Origin: Arabidopsis thaliana
Taxonomy: Eukaryota > Streptophyta > Magnoliopsida > Brassicales > Brassicaceae
Direction of reading: 5' to 3'
Assembly: GCF_000001735.4 (NCBI RefSeq)
Contig: NC_003075.7
Location: 435,001 to 499,000 of the forward strand
Length of the DNA: 64,000 bases
Below are positions 44,591 through 56,932 of the stretch, piece by piece. Under the pieces are notes generated by a model that saw only the letters and a list, made by a program, of their open reading frames with translations, was not told the origin of the DNA and made no database searches. Made by a program: the position numbers and the translations under genes. The stretch's first letter is position 1. Each line of letters opens with the position of its first letter.

Positions 44591-45258
44591 GTCATTTGAT
44601 ATCTCAATGCCGTCAAGAAAGCGCACTTCTATTTTTGTAGCCAGAAGAGAAGTTCAACAAAGTTAGGGGGGCTTTATTTATCTCCTTTCAACATCCGGTG
44701 GGAAGGATAAATGGCTATAGGGGCTTAGCCAAACTCTTTTTTTTTTTCTTCTTCTACACTTAGATTGGGTTTATGCTTTTATGCTGAATCAAATAAGTCA
44801 GTGGCCAACTACATTTGGTACTGCAGTTTGTGCTACAACATGTTTGGGCTCCTCTTTTCTCATTCAATTATTTACACTCTTGTTATGACCCTTATTGGTT
44901 ACTTTGCCTATTTACAAAATTCATGTGCTTGTGTCATTTTTATGTACCTTTGATCACACACATGTTATGCACCTTTGTTAGATGATGTAAAAATGATTGA
45001 GAATATTGGATCGTAATTTATATGAAAGTGAAAAGTGAAAACAAGAAGGGAGAAGAAAAACACAAATAATACATACATACACAGTGATCTTTCGTAAAGC
45101 TGAACTCTTGCCACATCTTTAAACGTTTTGAATCCCGACCAAAAAAATAAAGACACATCAATCAATCATCATAACTTATGAGTGCAATTTAATCCTGCAT
45201 TGAAATTAGAAACACAACATTAATATTCTAATTTTCAAGATGAACATTAAAATAGATT
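44591..45258. other. Convergent 3' ends of ADNT1 and the LEA_2 gene
   Basis: ADNT1 3' UTR on the left. On the right, the minus-strand LEA_2 gene may have a last small exon at 45176-45194 if an intron is spliced (see findings). No other feature is seen. Confidence 0.6.
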
Positions 45259-46056
45259 TCATATACATTTAACTTGGATAGGTACGTACCATTTAAGCAT
45301 TTTGATGGTGCATTTACTCATCTTTGAATCAAGCGTTTGTAATCTCACGCCACCGCAACTGATAGTAACCCCCACCGTAACAATCTTACGCCTTCCCACA
45401 CCCAATCCTACCTTCGTTTTAGCCATCACTTTCACCACCAACTTTTTACTCTTCATGTCCGCTCTTAGCCTCTTAACCGTCGGATCATCCACCTGTTGCT
45501 TCTTCACTTTTATCGGAACAATCACAACCGTCCGATTCCCTGGCTTCTCCACAAATCCTTTGACTTTCGTTGACCCGAGACTCGTTTCGAAATCATCTTC
45601 TCCTACACTCACCGCCACGTCAACGTTACCGTAATAGTAACGTAACTTCCCGTTAGGGTTTCTGAAATCAAGCCTCGCTGTAGCCTCCGCCGTCAACTGC
45701 GATAAACCGTCGCCGGCTTTCCCACCGGAAAAGTTGAAATTGCTGACGCGGAAAGAGGAGAGACGTACGACGGGGAGTCTCGGGCTGTAATAAAGAAAGA
45801 AAACGGAGACGGTGAGGATAAGGAGGAGAATGACAATGGCGACGGTGATGCAGACGCAGCAGCAAAAGACGCGGCAACGACTCCATTGTCTCTTCTTCGT
45901 CGGATAAAACGCCGCAGGAATGGCATGTTTTGGTGGGCGACGAAGCATTGATGATGATGATGAAGATGAACCGAGTGGAGTTTGAGGTTGCGAGTGGAGC
46001 TCACGGTAGCCTGGTGGTTTTTGAAGCACCGGTTTAAGTAGAGTCTCTCCCGCCAT
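45259..46056 (-). CDS. LEA_2 / NHL-type membrane protein
   Basis: ORF of 265 residues. A Pro/Ser-rich cytosolic head (~1-65) carries basic KKRQWSRCR, then a Cys-rich start to one strong transmembrane helix (CITVAIVILLLILTVSVFFL). The outside part is an LEA_2 (WHy) beta-sandwich with the family phrases ATARLDFRNPNGKLRYYYGN and FVEKPGNRTVVIVPIKV. Such proteins (NDR1/HIN1-like) sit in the plasma membrane and are linked to defence and stress; no specific role can be read here. The unspliced C-terminus is KMLKWYVPIQVKCI. A GTACGT donor at 45289 and a TGCAG acceptor at 45195 would instead give KMLKWIKLHS. I believe this is At4g01110. The ATG at 46056 is the first of the frame. Confidence 0.85.
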   Translation of the reverse strand: MAGETLLKPVLQKPPGYRELHSQPQTPLGSSSSSSSMLRRPPKHAIPAAFYPTKKRQWSRCRVFCCCVCITVAIVILLLILTVSVFFLYYSPRLPVVRLSSFRVSNFNFSGGKAGDGLSQLTAEATARLDFRNPNGKLRYYYGNVDVAVSVGEDDFETSLGSTKVKGFVEKPGNRTVVIVPIKVKKQQVDDPTVKRLRADMKSKKLVVKVMAKTKVGLGVGRRKIVTVGVTISCGGVRLQTLDSKMSKCTIKMLKWYVPIQVKCI

Positions 46057-46928
46057 TTCTTAGTCTCCGGTGGTGGTCGTTAAACTTCTTTGATGATCTC
46101 TGTTCTTCTCTTCTCCATGTAATGTTAAGTTTAACTATAACTACAAAGTAAAATTGAGATTAAATTTTGAATAGTCAGCTTTCATGTCTTATAAAATATT
46201 ACAATGTTATGATTTTGTCTATAATAAAATAAGTCTTGTGTATCCTGTCCTACCAACAAACACAAATTAAGTAATTTGATTTTTCCGACACTTTGGCCAC
46301 TTACTGAAATTATTTTGGCTCTCTGTAATATGAATTGCTCAATGTTTTTTTAAAATATTGGACTTGGTCATGAGTTTATGGCCTTTGGTAATGAATACAT
46401 TTGTGTCTAGATTTCTAGATGACTTCCATATTTTTTCATACAAATTCTTCTTCAAACATGCATTATTCCAGTAATCAAACATCCCAAGATATTGAACAAT
46501 GACAAATATGGAATTAATCAGACCGATTTTAGTATTCAATTTACGAGGAATCTCACCAAATTATCTGTCAAAAGTACAAACAAACACTCACGTTTAGTGG
46601 TTAAGGGAAGCACGTCGATTTTGAAGACTAATGTGATAAATCTTCTTTTATATATCACATAAGAAAAGTGTGTTTACGAAACGAAAGACCATCAAATATG
46701 TCTCCCCTTATCTCTAATACATTTGCTTATATAACTAAACCTATCTATCACCAATTATGTGGTTGCAGCACACACCAGAGAACACCGAATCTCTTAAACC
46801 ATATTACATCAATTTCTGCTCACTATGCAGAGAGCTACAAATCTAAGAATAAAAACAAAAAGTCTCCTTTTAAGTTACAATCACAACCCAAAGGAAGAAA
46901 TATCGGGTTCTCATTGTTGCGGCCACGG
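46057..46928. other. Intergenic region between LEA_2 promoter and GBF2 3' end
   Basis: It contains the LEA_2 promoter (left) and GBF2 3' UTR (right). Composition is AT-rich. An ORF at 46668-46970 on the plus strand overlaps the GBF2 3' end and shows no family. Confidence 0.55.
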
Positions 46929-48970
46929 TCAGCTAGCCGCGACAGGATCGGTTATCGGACTTGCATTTAACAGTTGATGCTGCACAGTTTTGCTACCTGA
47001 TACAGAGTTGTTCTTATCAACTCGAGAGATCAGGTTCTCTGTTTTCCCTGTTGCTTGCGCTTTCAGTTGATCCTGCAGAGGAATAACTAGCGTTATTATG
47101 ATCAATAGACTTATGATTACTGTTCAAAATGCGAGTAGATTGTTACCAATATAGCTTCGTTCTCCAGCCGTAGTTTCTCAGACTCATTGTTTAGCTGGCC
47201 TAGTTTAGACCTCAGAGACATGTTCTCAGCTACTAATGCGTCAACTTTGACAGATAGTTGTTCTGTTTCAGCCTATGTGAACAACAAACAATCCATTAAG
47301 TAAATATGAAAATCTATCAGCTCTCATCATTAGTCTTTAGTTACAAAATGTTTAGTAGCAATCACCTGCTTCCTCAGTCTTGACCTCCTAGCAGATTCTC
47401 GGTTTGACTGTTTTCTCTTCTCTCGTTTAACCTCTTTTTCATTCTGCAGATAAACACACACTAACACCAATAAACAAACAAAAGGGGATGTCACGAATAA
47501 ATGAAGTCAACGAGAGTGGCACAAGAATACTATACCCATGGCTGTGGCACACCGTTCATGCCAGCAGAGTTTTGGAAACTCATTGCTGTGGGCATAACAG
47601 GAGTCCCCATAGTCACATCGGGTTTCTCATTTTCACCTCTAAGAGGCAGACTGTTTTGAGATGAGGGTCTTTCACCTACCAAGTACAAAAGCCATTAGCT
47701 TTAAATAGTTGTAAACATTAAAAGCATACAATTATTTGCGTTGTGTTATTTTTCAGGAAGAAATACCAGTGCTTGGTGATCTTTGTTGCCTTCTTTTCCT
47801 CCTAGATTGTTCTCCCTGTGGTAATAAAAAAAGAAGAATATGAATAAAGATCGCAAAAGATAAATCTAAACCTAGTTCAGAGCAGAGAGGACGAGTCCAT
47901 ACCCCAGTTGTATTACCATCACTACCATTGCTAGAGCCATCATTCTCGGAGCTAGTTGATATCAAAACCACGTTAGATTCTATATATCTAAGTATCTATT
48001 GAATAAGAAAGAGTTGAGGCTAGTTTGACAAACCTCTGAGAACTCCTATGTTCACTGCTGCTATGTTCAGCACTCCCAACTTTGTTATTGCTTATTGACA
48101 TTGCAAGTCCATCGAACTCTTTCAGCTTTTTCATGAACCCATGATCTGAGTTTCCAGCTGAATTAGCTGGTGCATCAATGGTCAAAGGGGTTGTAACCTG
48201 CAAACATTCTCATACATTCATATCCAATATCCATCATACTGCACATTTCACACAGAAACATCACAAGACAATTGACTTACTCCAGATGCTGATTGAGAAA
48301 CAGGACCTTGTGGTTGTGAGCCCTGGTAAAGTAAAGTAGGAAAACACAAATCAGTAAATCTGGTCTTTTCAACTATTTGTTGATATAAAGTAACCACTAA
48401 AAGGAAGGGAGGATTACCATTTGAACACCAGGATGAGCATAAACTCCACCAGGAGGGCAAAATGGTGGATATGGTGCTCCATAAGGAGCCATCATTGGCT
48501 ACAACAACAAAGAAAGATCAAACTCAATCCAAAGTAACAGATATACATTCAACAAGTTTAATATAAGTACCGATGGAGACGCCCACATATAAGGCGGTGG
48601 AGCATGACCAGGCGCCAAATTTGAGTTGTAATATTGAGGTATACCAACTCTAGGCCCATAATATGCCTACAAATATCATGAGAAACAAGCTAAAATCACT
48701 CAGGCTAATAAAACACAATTCACACAGCAGAAACAAAACAAGGTCAAAGAAAAATCACCTGCATAGCAGCCCAGTCATGATGATACACATGAACATTACT
48801 CTGCTCCTGTATATATACAAAGTAAAACAACAACAACAATCAAACTTTGACTAAACACAAATCTGTTACTAAACCAATCAGTTTCCATTGATTCCATTAC
48901 TTACAGGAGCAGCAGCTTGCGATGGCTTATCAGAGTTGTTAGTGGGGTTTCCTTCTTCGTTGCTACCCAT
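46929..48970 (-). CDS. GBF2: G-group bZIP transcription factor, G-box binding factor 2
   Basis: Twelve small exons on the minus strand join in phase to 360 residues: 48905-48970, 48759-48806, 48571-48666, 48418-48498, 48281-48322, 48034-48197, 47903-47951, 47767-47815, 47536-47675, 47366-47443, 47147-47272 and 46929-47072. The N-terminal half is the proline-rich activation region of GBFs (HVYHHDWAAMQAYYGPR, PPYMWASPSPMMAPYG). A Ser/Gly/Asn-rich acidic stretch follows. The bZIP has the basic region KREKRKQSNRESARRSRLRK and a leucine zipper (AETEQLSVKVDALVAENMSL then LGQLNNESEKLRLENEAIL). It binds CACGTG as a homo- or heterodimer in the nucleus and regulates light- and stress-responsive promoters. 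The sequence agrees with GBF2 (At4g01120). A leader intron probably starts at the donor GTACGT (49369). Confidence 0.97.
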
Positions 48971-50867
48971 TGCTCAATGCAGAGTAATGACACAGTAACT
49001 TTATAAACAAAAAAATGATCAGATCTTTTAGCAGTTCCTCTGTAAAGCATAAATCTAAAAGAACAGTATTCAATTACACCTAGATCTCGCAATTGTGGAC
49101 ATCAAACTATAAATATAACAGAGATCCGAGTAACTATAAAGTATAGCACCACTGAATCTACCAGTAAAAGATTCAAAGTCGAGTTTTTTCCTCTGTCAAA
49201 AGTTCAAAACTATCACCAACTAGTAGAGTTACACAATTCAATCTACCTTTAACTTTCCTAGTAATTTTCTTCACTCAATACACACTTTCTCGAGAAAACA
49301 GAGCGTTCATATATAATCACTCAGATATTCATTGAAGAAAATAACGAAAACCAAAATCCAAAAACGTACCTTGAGTCTCAGGGAAAACAATTCGAATTGA
49401 ACCCACAAAAGAAAAAAAAACAAATTCGCTTCTCTCTCTTAGTCGGAGAGAATGGTTTCTCTCTCTAGAACCAGAGTTCGGTAAAAGAAGAGAGAGGAAG
49501 GAGAAGAGAAGAAAAAGAAGAGAGACACAACGGAGCGCCAAGAGGCTGATGAACACGTCACCGTACACGTGTCATGATCTTGAAGGGTTTGCAAAGGGAA
49601 CGCATATGCTGAGCTGGCAACCCTAGATCTGCGCTGGACATTTTAAATATCTGACTTAAATAATGATTGGTACACGTAGTCATAATCGCCACCGTTCATC
49701 TTGAGATCTCTACGTAGACTTGACGTGCTGCTGATTTTATTCCTTTTAAATAATGAAAATACAGAATTAAACTATAATGTATAATTCATTTGAGATCCAC
49801 AGATGACGAAACGTGGACTACCAAATCAAGCATATTTGTTTTTACCATTTAATCGACGGCTAATATTGATTTCATCTACGGTAAAATATATCTTTTTTTA
49901 ACCAGAAAAAGGTTAGAGTGGTCCCCACTGTAGGATCTACTGACTTGTGTCGGCCGTTAGTGGTTTTATAAAGCTGACGTGTCCCACTGAATAAGGAATA
50001 CCGTTGTGGTCCCTACGGACAACGTGGGATTCGACGCCAGCTCATTTTTTAATTTTTTCTTGAAATCTTTTTTAAAATTTTAGACGATGACTCAATCTTC
50101 GCCACGTAGGATCCACCCAATAAAAAAGGGTTAACAAAATCTTATCTTTAATGCTAAATTAGTTGAGATTAATCCATGTTGTTTAAATCCGAAATGATGC
50201 ATATAATCTTGTTTCTTATAATCATTAAGATTTAGACTGAAGATCTAATTCCAATTTAAGAGAGTCACTAAAAAAAGAATGAATTCAATTTCAGACAAAT
50301 CCGACAAGGTCAAGGTGACGTGTTCTTGATGCCAATTCTAGTGGGAGCCACTTGACGCGTGCAGTTAGACTCCCGGTCCAAGACATAAATTTACGTTAAT
50401 ACCCTCCTTTATTGGGTTATTATTGGGCCGTAGTTGAATTATTAGACCCAACCTTTTTATCCTGTTCTTGATTGGCACATACTTTGCAAAAAGTTAACAA
50501 AATAACTTTTATTGCAAGGCATTACAAGAGAAATGTCAAATTTGGTTGTTGCATACATGACATCTTATTCATATCCAATCCATAAATTGATGTGTTGTTA
50601 TTCAAACTGGTCTTTTGATGTATTGTTAGACATATCTCATATATATTGAACCCTTGGAATCAATATAATAGATTGGGCTTTATTTATCTTTTATTGGGCT
50701 TAAAGGGAATTGTTGGACTAAAAAAACCATTAAGGCTATAACACACTAATTACACGTACAATGAGAGTGAGAGTCACGGACGGGATGATTACAAGAATCA
50801 TATAGCACCAAATATCTCATCCTCACTCTCACATACAAACACACATTTTGTTCACACAGAGATAGAC
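48971..50867. other. GBF2 leader and promoter, then GDSL promoter
   Basis: The GBF2 leader lies at ~48971-49560 and is CT/GA-rich near its start. The G-box at 49566-49571 is listed separately. More ACGT cores occur (GACGTGTCCC near 49977, GACGTGTTC near 50320). The GDSL gene has a CT-rich leader ending CAGAGATAGACATGG. Nothing else is recognised. Confidence 0.6.
49566..49571. promoter_or_regulatory. G-box in the GBF2 promoter
   Basis: CACGTG within TACACGTGTCA, just upstream of the likely GBF2 transcript start. This is the sequence bound by GBF2 itself, so auto- or cross-regulation by G-group bZIPs is possible. The site is seen; the function is inferred. Confidence 0.6.
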
Positions 50868-53007
50868 ATGGCTTCCGATATAAACAGAAGAAGATCGTTC
50901 TCTCTTCTAGTCTTGATTATTGTGATGCTTTATGGGCATAAAGGTGATTCAAAATGTGATTTCGAAGCAATTTTCAACTTCGGAGACTCGAATTCGGACA
51001 CTGGCGGATTTTGGGCTGCTTTTCCTGCCCAATCTGGTCCATGGGGAATGACTTATTTCAAGAAACCAGCCGGTCGTGCTTCAGACGGTCGTCTTATCAT
51101 TGATTTTCTAGGTAACAAATGACTAACAAATACTCTCAAAATTTTCAAAAAACGTATAATATGACAGCAGTATCAAATCCCCTCTACAAAGTATAATTTT
51201 TTGTATCCTTTAGTATTAAAATATTTTTTAAAAATATTTAAGATATACTTAGTAGTTCGAGCGTTCAGTTATCCATTCAGTTTCAGTTCGTATCTGTTTG
51301 GGTCTAATGTTTAATATCTATTCGCTTATTTTGAAATTTGGGTTTGGTTCCGGTTCTTTCGGTTTAAATATTTAGTATCCATTCGGTTATTTTGCTTTGA
51401 ATATTTTCGGATATTTCGGTTCTTTTTGATTTTTTTTGGATATTTTCAAGTATTTTTACTATTTAGTCAAAAAATAACTAATATTTTTGAAAAGATAATT
51501 ATATTTCGGATATTTTCGGTTACTCAAAATATTTTGGTTCGGTACCGACTCGGTTTTCATTTCTTCGGATTTGGTTCTGTACGTTCGGTTCAATTTATTT
51601 TTCCAGGTCTAATAATTAGGATTTTAGATTGAAATTTTAAACAAAATCTATAATACTTACTGTTATTACCCAAAAATTATCACTATAGTGCTAAACGTAG
51701 TGTTAAATTATTTTAGCCAAATCTCTTGGAATGCCTTTCCTAAGCCCATATTTGCAATCTATTGGATCGGATTTTCGACATGGCGCAAACTTTGCGACGT
51801 TAGCGTCCACGGTTCTCTTGCCAAACACGTCTTTATTTGTCTCCGGAATCAGCCCTTTCTCACTCGCTATTCAGCTGAATCAGATGAAACAATTCAAGGT
51901 TAATGTCGACGAGTCACATTCTTTGGACCGACCAGGTATATATATCTATAGTCTCTAACCGATGCATGTATAGAATGATCATGAGTATAATAAACAAATG
52001 ACGTATACTTCCTTGTGTTTTAGGATTGAAGATCTTACCGTCTAAAATTGTTTTCGGAAAATCGCTATACACGTTTTATATTGGTCAAAACGATTTCACA
52101 TCCAATTTAGCCAGTATTGGAGTTGAGAGAGTGAAACTATATCTTCCACAAGTCATAGGCCAAATTGCTGGAACGATTAAGGTACAAACCTCACCACAAG
52201 GTTTTTGGTTTATAGAATCAAGTCTTTTATAAAATTAATACTATCTCGAAACATTTGTATGGATATTATCTTAACCCACTTATAATTCGTATTCTCCATT
52301 TGGAAATCCGATTTTTGTATGGTTCATATCCTCCTCTTAAGTTATTTGCTCTTGAATGTAGGAGATATATGGAATAGGTGGTCGGACATTTTTGGTATTG
52401 AATTTAGCACCGGTTGGATGTTACCCGGCGATTTTAACCGGTTACACTCATACCGATGCTGATTTAGACAAGTATGGATGTCTCATTCCTGTAAACAAAG
52501 CAGTCAAATATTACAACACGTTATTGAATAAGACATTATCTCAGACCAGAACCGAACTAAAAAACGCTACCGTAATTTATTTAGACACGCACAAGATATT
52601 GCTTGATCTCTTTCAACACCCCAAATCCTACGGTACGTTATGTCATAACCTTATCTGGTTTAGTTGTACTTCAACCGATAAATTTTCAATTTTTGGTATT
52701 TTACGTAACCGAATCCTTTTGTTTTGCTTTCATATATGATAATATCTAAGGTATGAAACACGGTATTAAAGCTTGTTGTGGATATGGTGGACGTCCATAC
52801 AATTTCAATCAGAAGTTATTTTGTGGCAACACCAAAGTGATTGGAAATTTTTCTACGACGGCCAAAGCTTGCCATGATCCTCACAACTACGTGAGTTGGG
52901 ATGGAATTCATGCGACGGAGGCCGCAAATCACCACATTTCCATGGCCATTCTCGACGGTTCGATATCATATCCTCCGTTCATACTCAATAACCTATGTTC
53001 GCCTTAG
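50868..53007 (+). CDS. Secreted GDSL esterase/lipase (SGNH hydrolase)
   Basis: Exons 50868-51111, 51717-51935, 52024-52181, 52362-52632 and 52751-53007 encode 382 residues. A signal peptide (FSLLVLIIVMLYGHKGDS) is followed at once by block I, FNFGDSNSDTGG, with nucleophile S41. Block III reads YIGQNDFTSNL. Block V has D348 and H351 in SWDGIHATEAANHH. All four SGNH elements that I can check are present (the block II Gly lies around IGSDFRHGANFA). The subgroup resembles acetylajmalan esterase/ENOD8-like plant enzymes, which act in the wall or vacuole on acyl or acetyl esters; the substrate is unknown. Intron 1 (605 bp) is much longer than the others and is filled by a repeat. I place the gene as At4g01130. 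Confidence 0.94.
51240..51615. repeat. TTCGG-rich repeat inside GDSL intron 1
   Basis: The intron contains many copies of TTCGGTT, ATATTTTCGG and GGTTCGG, ending at CCAGGTCTAAT. Its style matches the intergenic repeat at 39239-39480. It explains why this intron is several times longer than the others of the gene. Confidence 0.5.
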
Positions 53008-56000
53008 CTTTGTATAAGATCATTAGTTGTTAATTTTTTAAATATGAATTTCTAAACTATCCACCAACTAAGCATGTTGTGACAAGCAAAAGTATATAGA
53101 TAATTAGATATTATATGTATATGTTTAAAATTGCGTAATATGCTTTACAGGTCGATTGTTCTCCTAATCATTTGATTCTTCTTAATTTATTGGATTACGA
53201 AATGACATTTCTTTGTCACCTTTTTCGTGCATATCAGATTTGTTTAAAGTTTACGTGACGAATGACGATTGATCTTTTATCTTGTTGTGCCGCCGTATTT
53301 TGTATGGACATTACTTGTAATACTATATATATCAGCTATGCGTTAACTATACTCATCAAATACCACATATGATTTATTATATCAAAGTACTTATTAATAA
53401 ATAATTAAATTAACCTTATATTCAATTGCACTTGGGTGAGAAAGCCGTTAGAAAAAACTCCCGCTATAGAAGAAATGTGGTAGATTTGAACCGAAATTAA
53501 ATATTTTAAATAATCCAAATCGTGAAATGTAATATTATTACAATATATGTTATCAAATCAAGTATAAAGAAAAACTAATTTGCCAATATTTTTCATTAAC
53601 ATGATATAAATGTTAAAATTTATTTACCTATACTTCTTGAATCATAAAGTTTATCTTATAAACTTGGGAGAGCAATAAAGTCTTCATGATACTTTATAAA
53701 GTGTAAAATTTAACACGAAAACTAAGACAAGTAACGAATATGCAATACATAGAAATATCAAAACTATGTACTTTGAATATATTTCCAATTTCTAATCATT
53801 TAATTATTTCCTTTTCCTAATATTTTCAATATGGTTAAGTCTTTTCCAGCTATTAAAACTAATGGAAACAATATAATGTCGAATACTCTTCCACTTCAAA
53901 ATGATTATTACAGTATGTTGTTGTTCATCCTACTATCCCACTCTCATTGTTGTTTAATTTTCATTTATTTTTTTGTTTCAACCACAAATATTTTTAGTTC
54001 ATTTCATAATTATTTTACTCATATATAAAAACAGTTAGGATAAAACCAAAAAAAAAAAGAAAAAATATGAAGAAGAATCAATGACAAAAGATCAAATATT
54101 TTACCAAGAAAACCCAAAATAACCGGTTTAATAAACTAAATGTGGAATGGTTTCCACCCAACCTATATCAAATTGTAGTATGAATTCATTTAAACACACT
54201 GTTATATCCTATAATAAATGAGAAAATTCTAATACTAGATATGAAAATAAATATTCTAACAAGAACAAATAATATTAGATATAAAAATAAATGTTCTTGT
54301 TATCTTTAGTTCTTTACTGATATTAAGAAAAAATCTAACTATTTATTTTTTTCTTGACCAAATTGAAACCGAATCTGATATCAAACTGATATGAGTTTGG
54401 ATTATGAATGATATATGAAAATACGTCTACAAACATAACCATGCACGAATGTATGAATTCTAGTCTTTATTATACGATACTCATCTATTTTGTTTCCATT
54501 TATCTGATAATAATAATATCAATTGTTAATGGAGATTGACCAGGAGTTCTACAAAACCCAATATCCTTCAATTATATGCAATCCATCATCATACAATGTT
54601 TCCCTTTGTGATCTCATCTCTCCTTTCCATGTATCACTTTCAGTATCACCAGACTAGTCCAGTTGTGCCTCATACTGGTAGCCAAAGCTAAGTTCCCTTT
54701 GGCCAATTTCTGATCTCGAATATTTTTTTCTTTGTTGATTACGTTATCTTCTTCACCTGTGTAAACCATCACACTAGAGTTGAACGTATTGTTGTAGCCA
54801 TACTTTTCTGATGCAACGTTGTTTTATGTGAGCCTAACATCTCCGATTTTTATGTAATCGATCATGCAAGCCCTATAACATCTCCGATTTTTATCTTCTT
54901 CACCTGTGTAAACCATCACACTAGAGTTGAACGTATTGTTGTAGCCATACTTTTCTGATACAACGTTGTTTTACGTGAGCCTAACATCTCCGATTTTTAT
55001 GTAATCGATCATGCACATTGCCTTAATGTGAAGCCCTACAACATGAAGTTCAGTTTTGTACTGGAAAACACCCCTACTTGTATTCTAAGAACTATTTCAA
55101 TTCTTTTTTTTTCTTTGTATTCGAAGAATTGTTCTAGTTCTCTTTTCTATTATGTTTGTATTGAGCATTAACATCTTCGGATTTTATGTATTCCATTCCA
55201 CACATCTTTTGAAGTGATGCTTGATAATATGAAGTTCGTTTTTGTATTGGAGAAAAAAAATCTCCAACTTGTATTCCAAGATCTGTTCCAATTCTTTTTT
55301 TCTGTGTGCACTTGTTTTCCCATATTATTTGGGACATTTAGCGTTTTGATGTCGTGTCTGCATGTTGCATTTATTTTTTATTTTTCTCAGAAATTTACTT
55401 TTATGCTAAATTTGTACAAAACATCTCCAACTTGTACTCAATTTGTTCAATTCTCTACTCTGTGTTCACTTGCTTCCTTATACTGCCTAAGAAATATAAT
55501 GTTTTGATGTTGCTAGTCATTTAAATAGATTAATCCTATACAAAATAAAAACCCAAATTAATTTTCTGACAAAAATATCAAAGAAAAAAAAAACTTTCTT
55601 TTGTTCTTCGAGTTTATGTTATACTAATGAAATTAAATTATATTTCAATTCTTTGAAAGAAAGTCATAACCAACCGAATACGAGCAACTCTTTCAAAAAT
55701 TGAGAAATCTAGATAGACATAAATGAATCATTTAAATTTCATTAGCATAACCAAACAACTTATATATTTTATTCATGTTTTTTACTTTCATTCTTTTATT
55801 TGTATTAAATGTTTCAGTTACTACAATATATTATTACATTTAACAAACTAAGTACCGACCAATAACTAAGAGCAATGAAGTGCTAAAACGACAAACAGTT
55901 TACTCATGCGTAAGATAAACGTGAAGAAGTTCAAAACGAAACAAACTTGACAAAAAATGAACAACTTTGAATGTAACTGTACACAGAGCCAGAAACTACA

Positions 56001-56011
56001 AAAGTAAAAAA
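53008..56011. other. 3-kb AT-rich intergenic region between convergent genes
   Basis: GDSL 3' UTR on the left and the DUF1191 3' UTR on the right. A tandem duplication (54745-55015) with more degenerate relatives up to ~55500 is the main structured feature. No coding region is supported. Confidence 0.6.
54745..55015. repeat. Tandem duplication with a 147-bp period
   Basis: The block from ATCTTCTTCACCTGTGTAAA through GTTGAACGTATTGTTGTAGC to CGATTTTTATGTAATCGATC occurs at 54746 and again at 54893, nearly identical (a few substitutions such as GATGC/GATAC). The second copy is ~20 bp shorter at its end. The close identity suggests a recent event. Confidence 0.85.
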
Positions 56012-56932
56012 TCATGGTATATTCGAAGATGAAGGAAGATCTTCATGATATTCCAAACATGGCTGAGTTCTAACCATCGTCGCCGCCGGCATTCTACTCC
56101 GACCAATCCAAACATTTCCGATCGTTTCACTCTTCTCCGACTCTCTTTCCATATCTCTTAACCTCTTTTTCCTCACTAACTTCACCGAAACAATGATCAC
56201 CACAACTACAATAACCGAAACTCCAATCCCGGTTAAAACAATCCACCACCAATTCCTCCGAACCAACACCGGTTCGTGTTTCGGTTTGACTTTCTCCTGG
56301 TTTAGGACAACAAGTGCGTAATGCCCATGAGAATTCGTAGTGGCACACTCGTAATTCCGTATCGTATTGCTGATGTTCAACAACAAACCATTATCTCCAA
56401 AGACGATGCATTTGACTTTTGAGCGATCACGAGAAGCGTGAGGATCGAATTTGATCAAGATTGGCTTGTCTCTCTTGATCGAAAGGTTCAATTTTTTGAG
56501 ATCATTCGTGTTGGTCGCGTCATAACCGGTGAATCCAATAACCGGAGAAACAAATGAGTAATTATCAGCTAACCGGAAGTAAACCGATGAAGAGTTATCA
56601 CCGAAACTCTCAAAGACAAAAGCTATTCTTTTAGCGTACGGCGACGTTTTAACCATCGGAGGAATCAAAACACCACTAAAGTTTGTTCCTTTTCTCCAGA
56701 ATATACTGTTACGGACCGTAACAACCGATGCTTTGATGTCGGAAAGATTTGACGGAAGTGAAACATCGTACAACGAGCCTGTGTGTCTTCTTGTAGTCGC
56801 ACGAGCCGCGTATGAACGGATCAGATCGTCCAAATCTGAAATGTTGTTGATGCAATGAACCATCGTTTGTAGATTAGAGATGATGCAGAAGACGAAGACG
56901 ATGATGATGAGACCAAGCTTTGTAGATCCCAT
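56012..56932 (-). CDS. DUF1191 single-pass membrane protein
   Basis: Intronless, 306 residues from ATG 56932 (MGSTKLGLIIIVFVFC); an in-frame ATG 42 bp upstream is less likely because it puts a second hydrophobic run before the signal peptide. Order: signal peptide (~1-28); an extracellular DUF1191 domain (DDLIRSYAARATTRRHTGSLYDVSLP, SSVYFRLADNYSFVSPVIGF); one transmembrane helix (WWWIVLTGIGVSVIVVVVII); and a ~50-residue basic then acidic cytosolic tail (RKKRLRDMERESEKSE). It has the overall architecture of a receptor-like protein without a kinase. The family is plant-specific and its function is unknown to me. I place it as At4g01140. Confidence 0.9.
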   Translation of the reverse strand: MGSTKLGLIIIVFVFCIISNLQTMVHCINNISDLDDLIRSYAARATTRRHTGSLYDVSLPSNLSDIKASVVTVRNSIFWRKGTNFSGVLIPPMVKTSPYAKRIAFVFESFGDNSSSVYFRLADNYSFVSPVIGFTGYDATNTNDLKKLNLSIKRDKPILIKFDPHASRDRSKVKCIVFGDNGLLLNISNTIRNYECATTNSHGHYALVVLNQEKVKPKHEPVLVRRNWWWIVLTGIGVSVIVVVVIIVSVKLVRKKRLRDMERESEKSETIGNVWIGRSRMPAATMVRTQPCLEYHEDLPSSSNIP

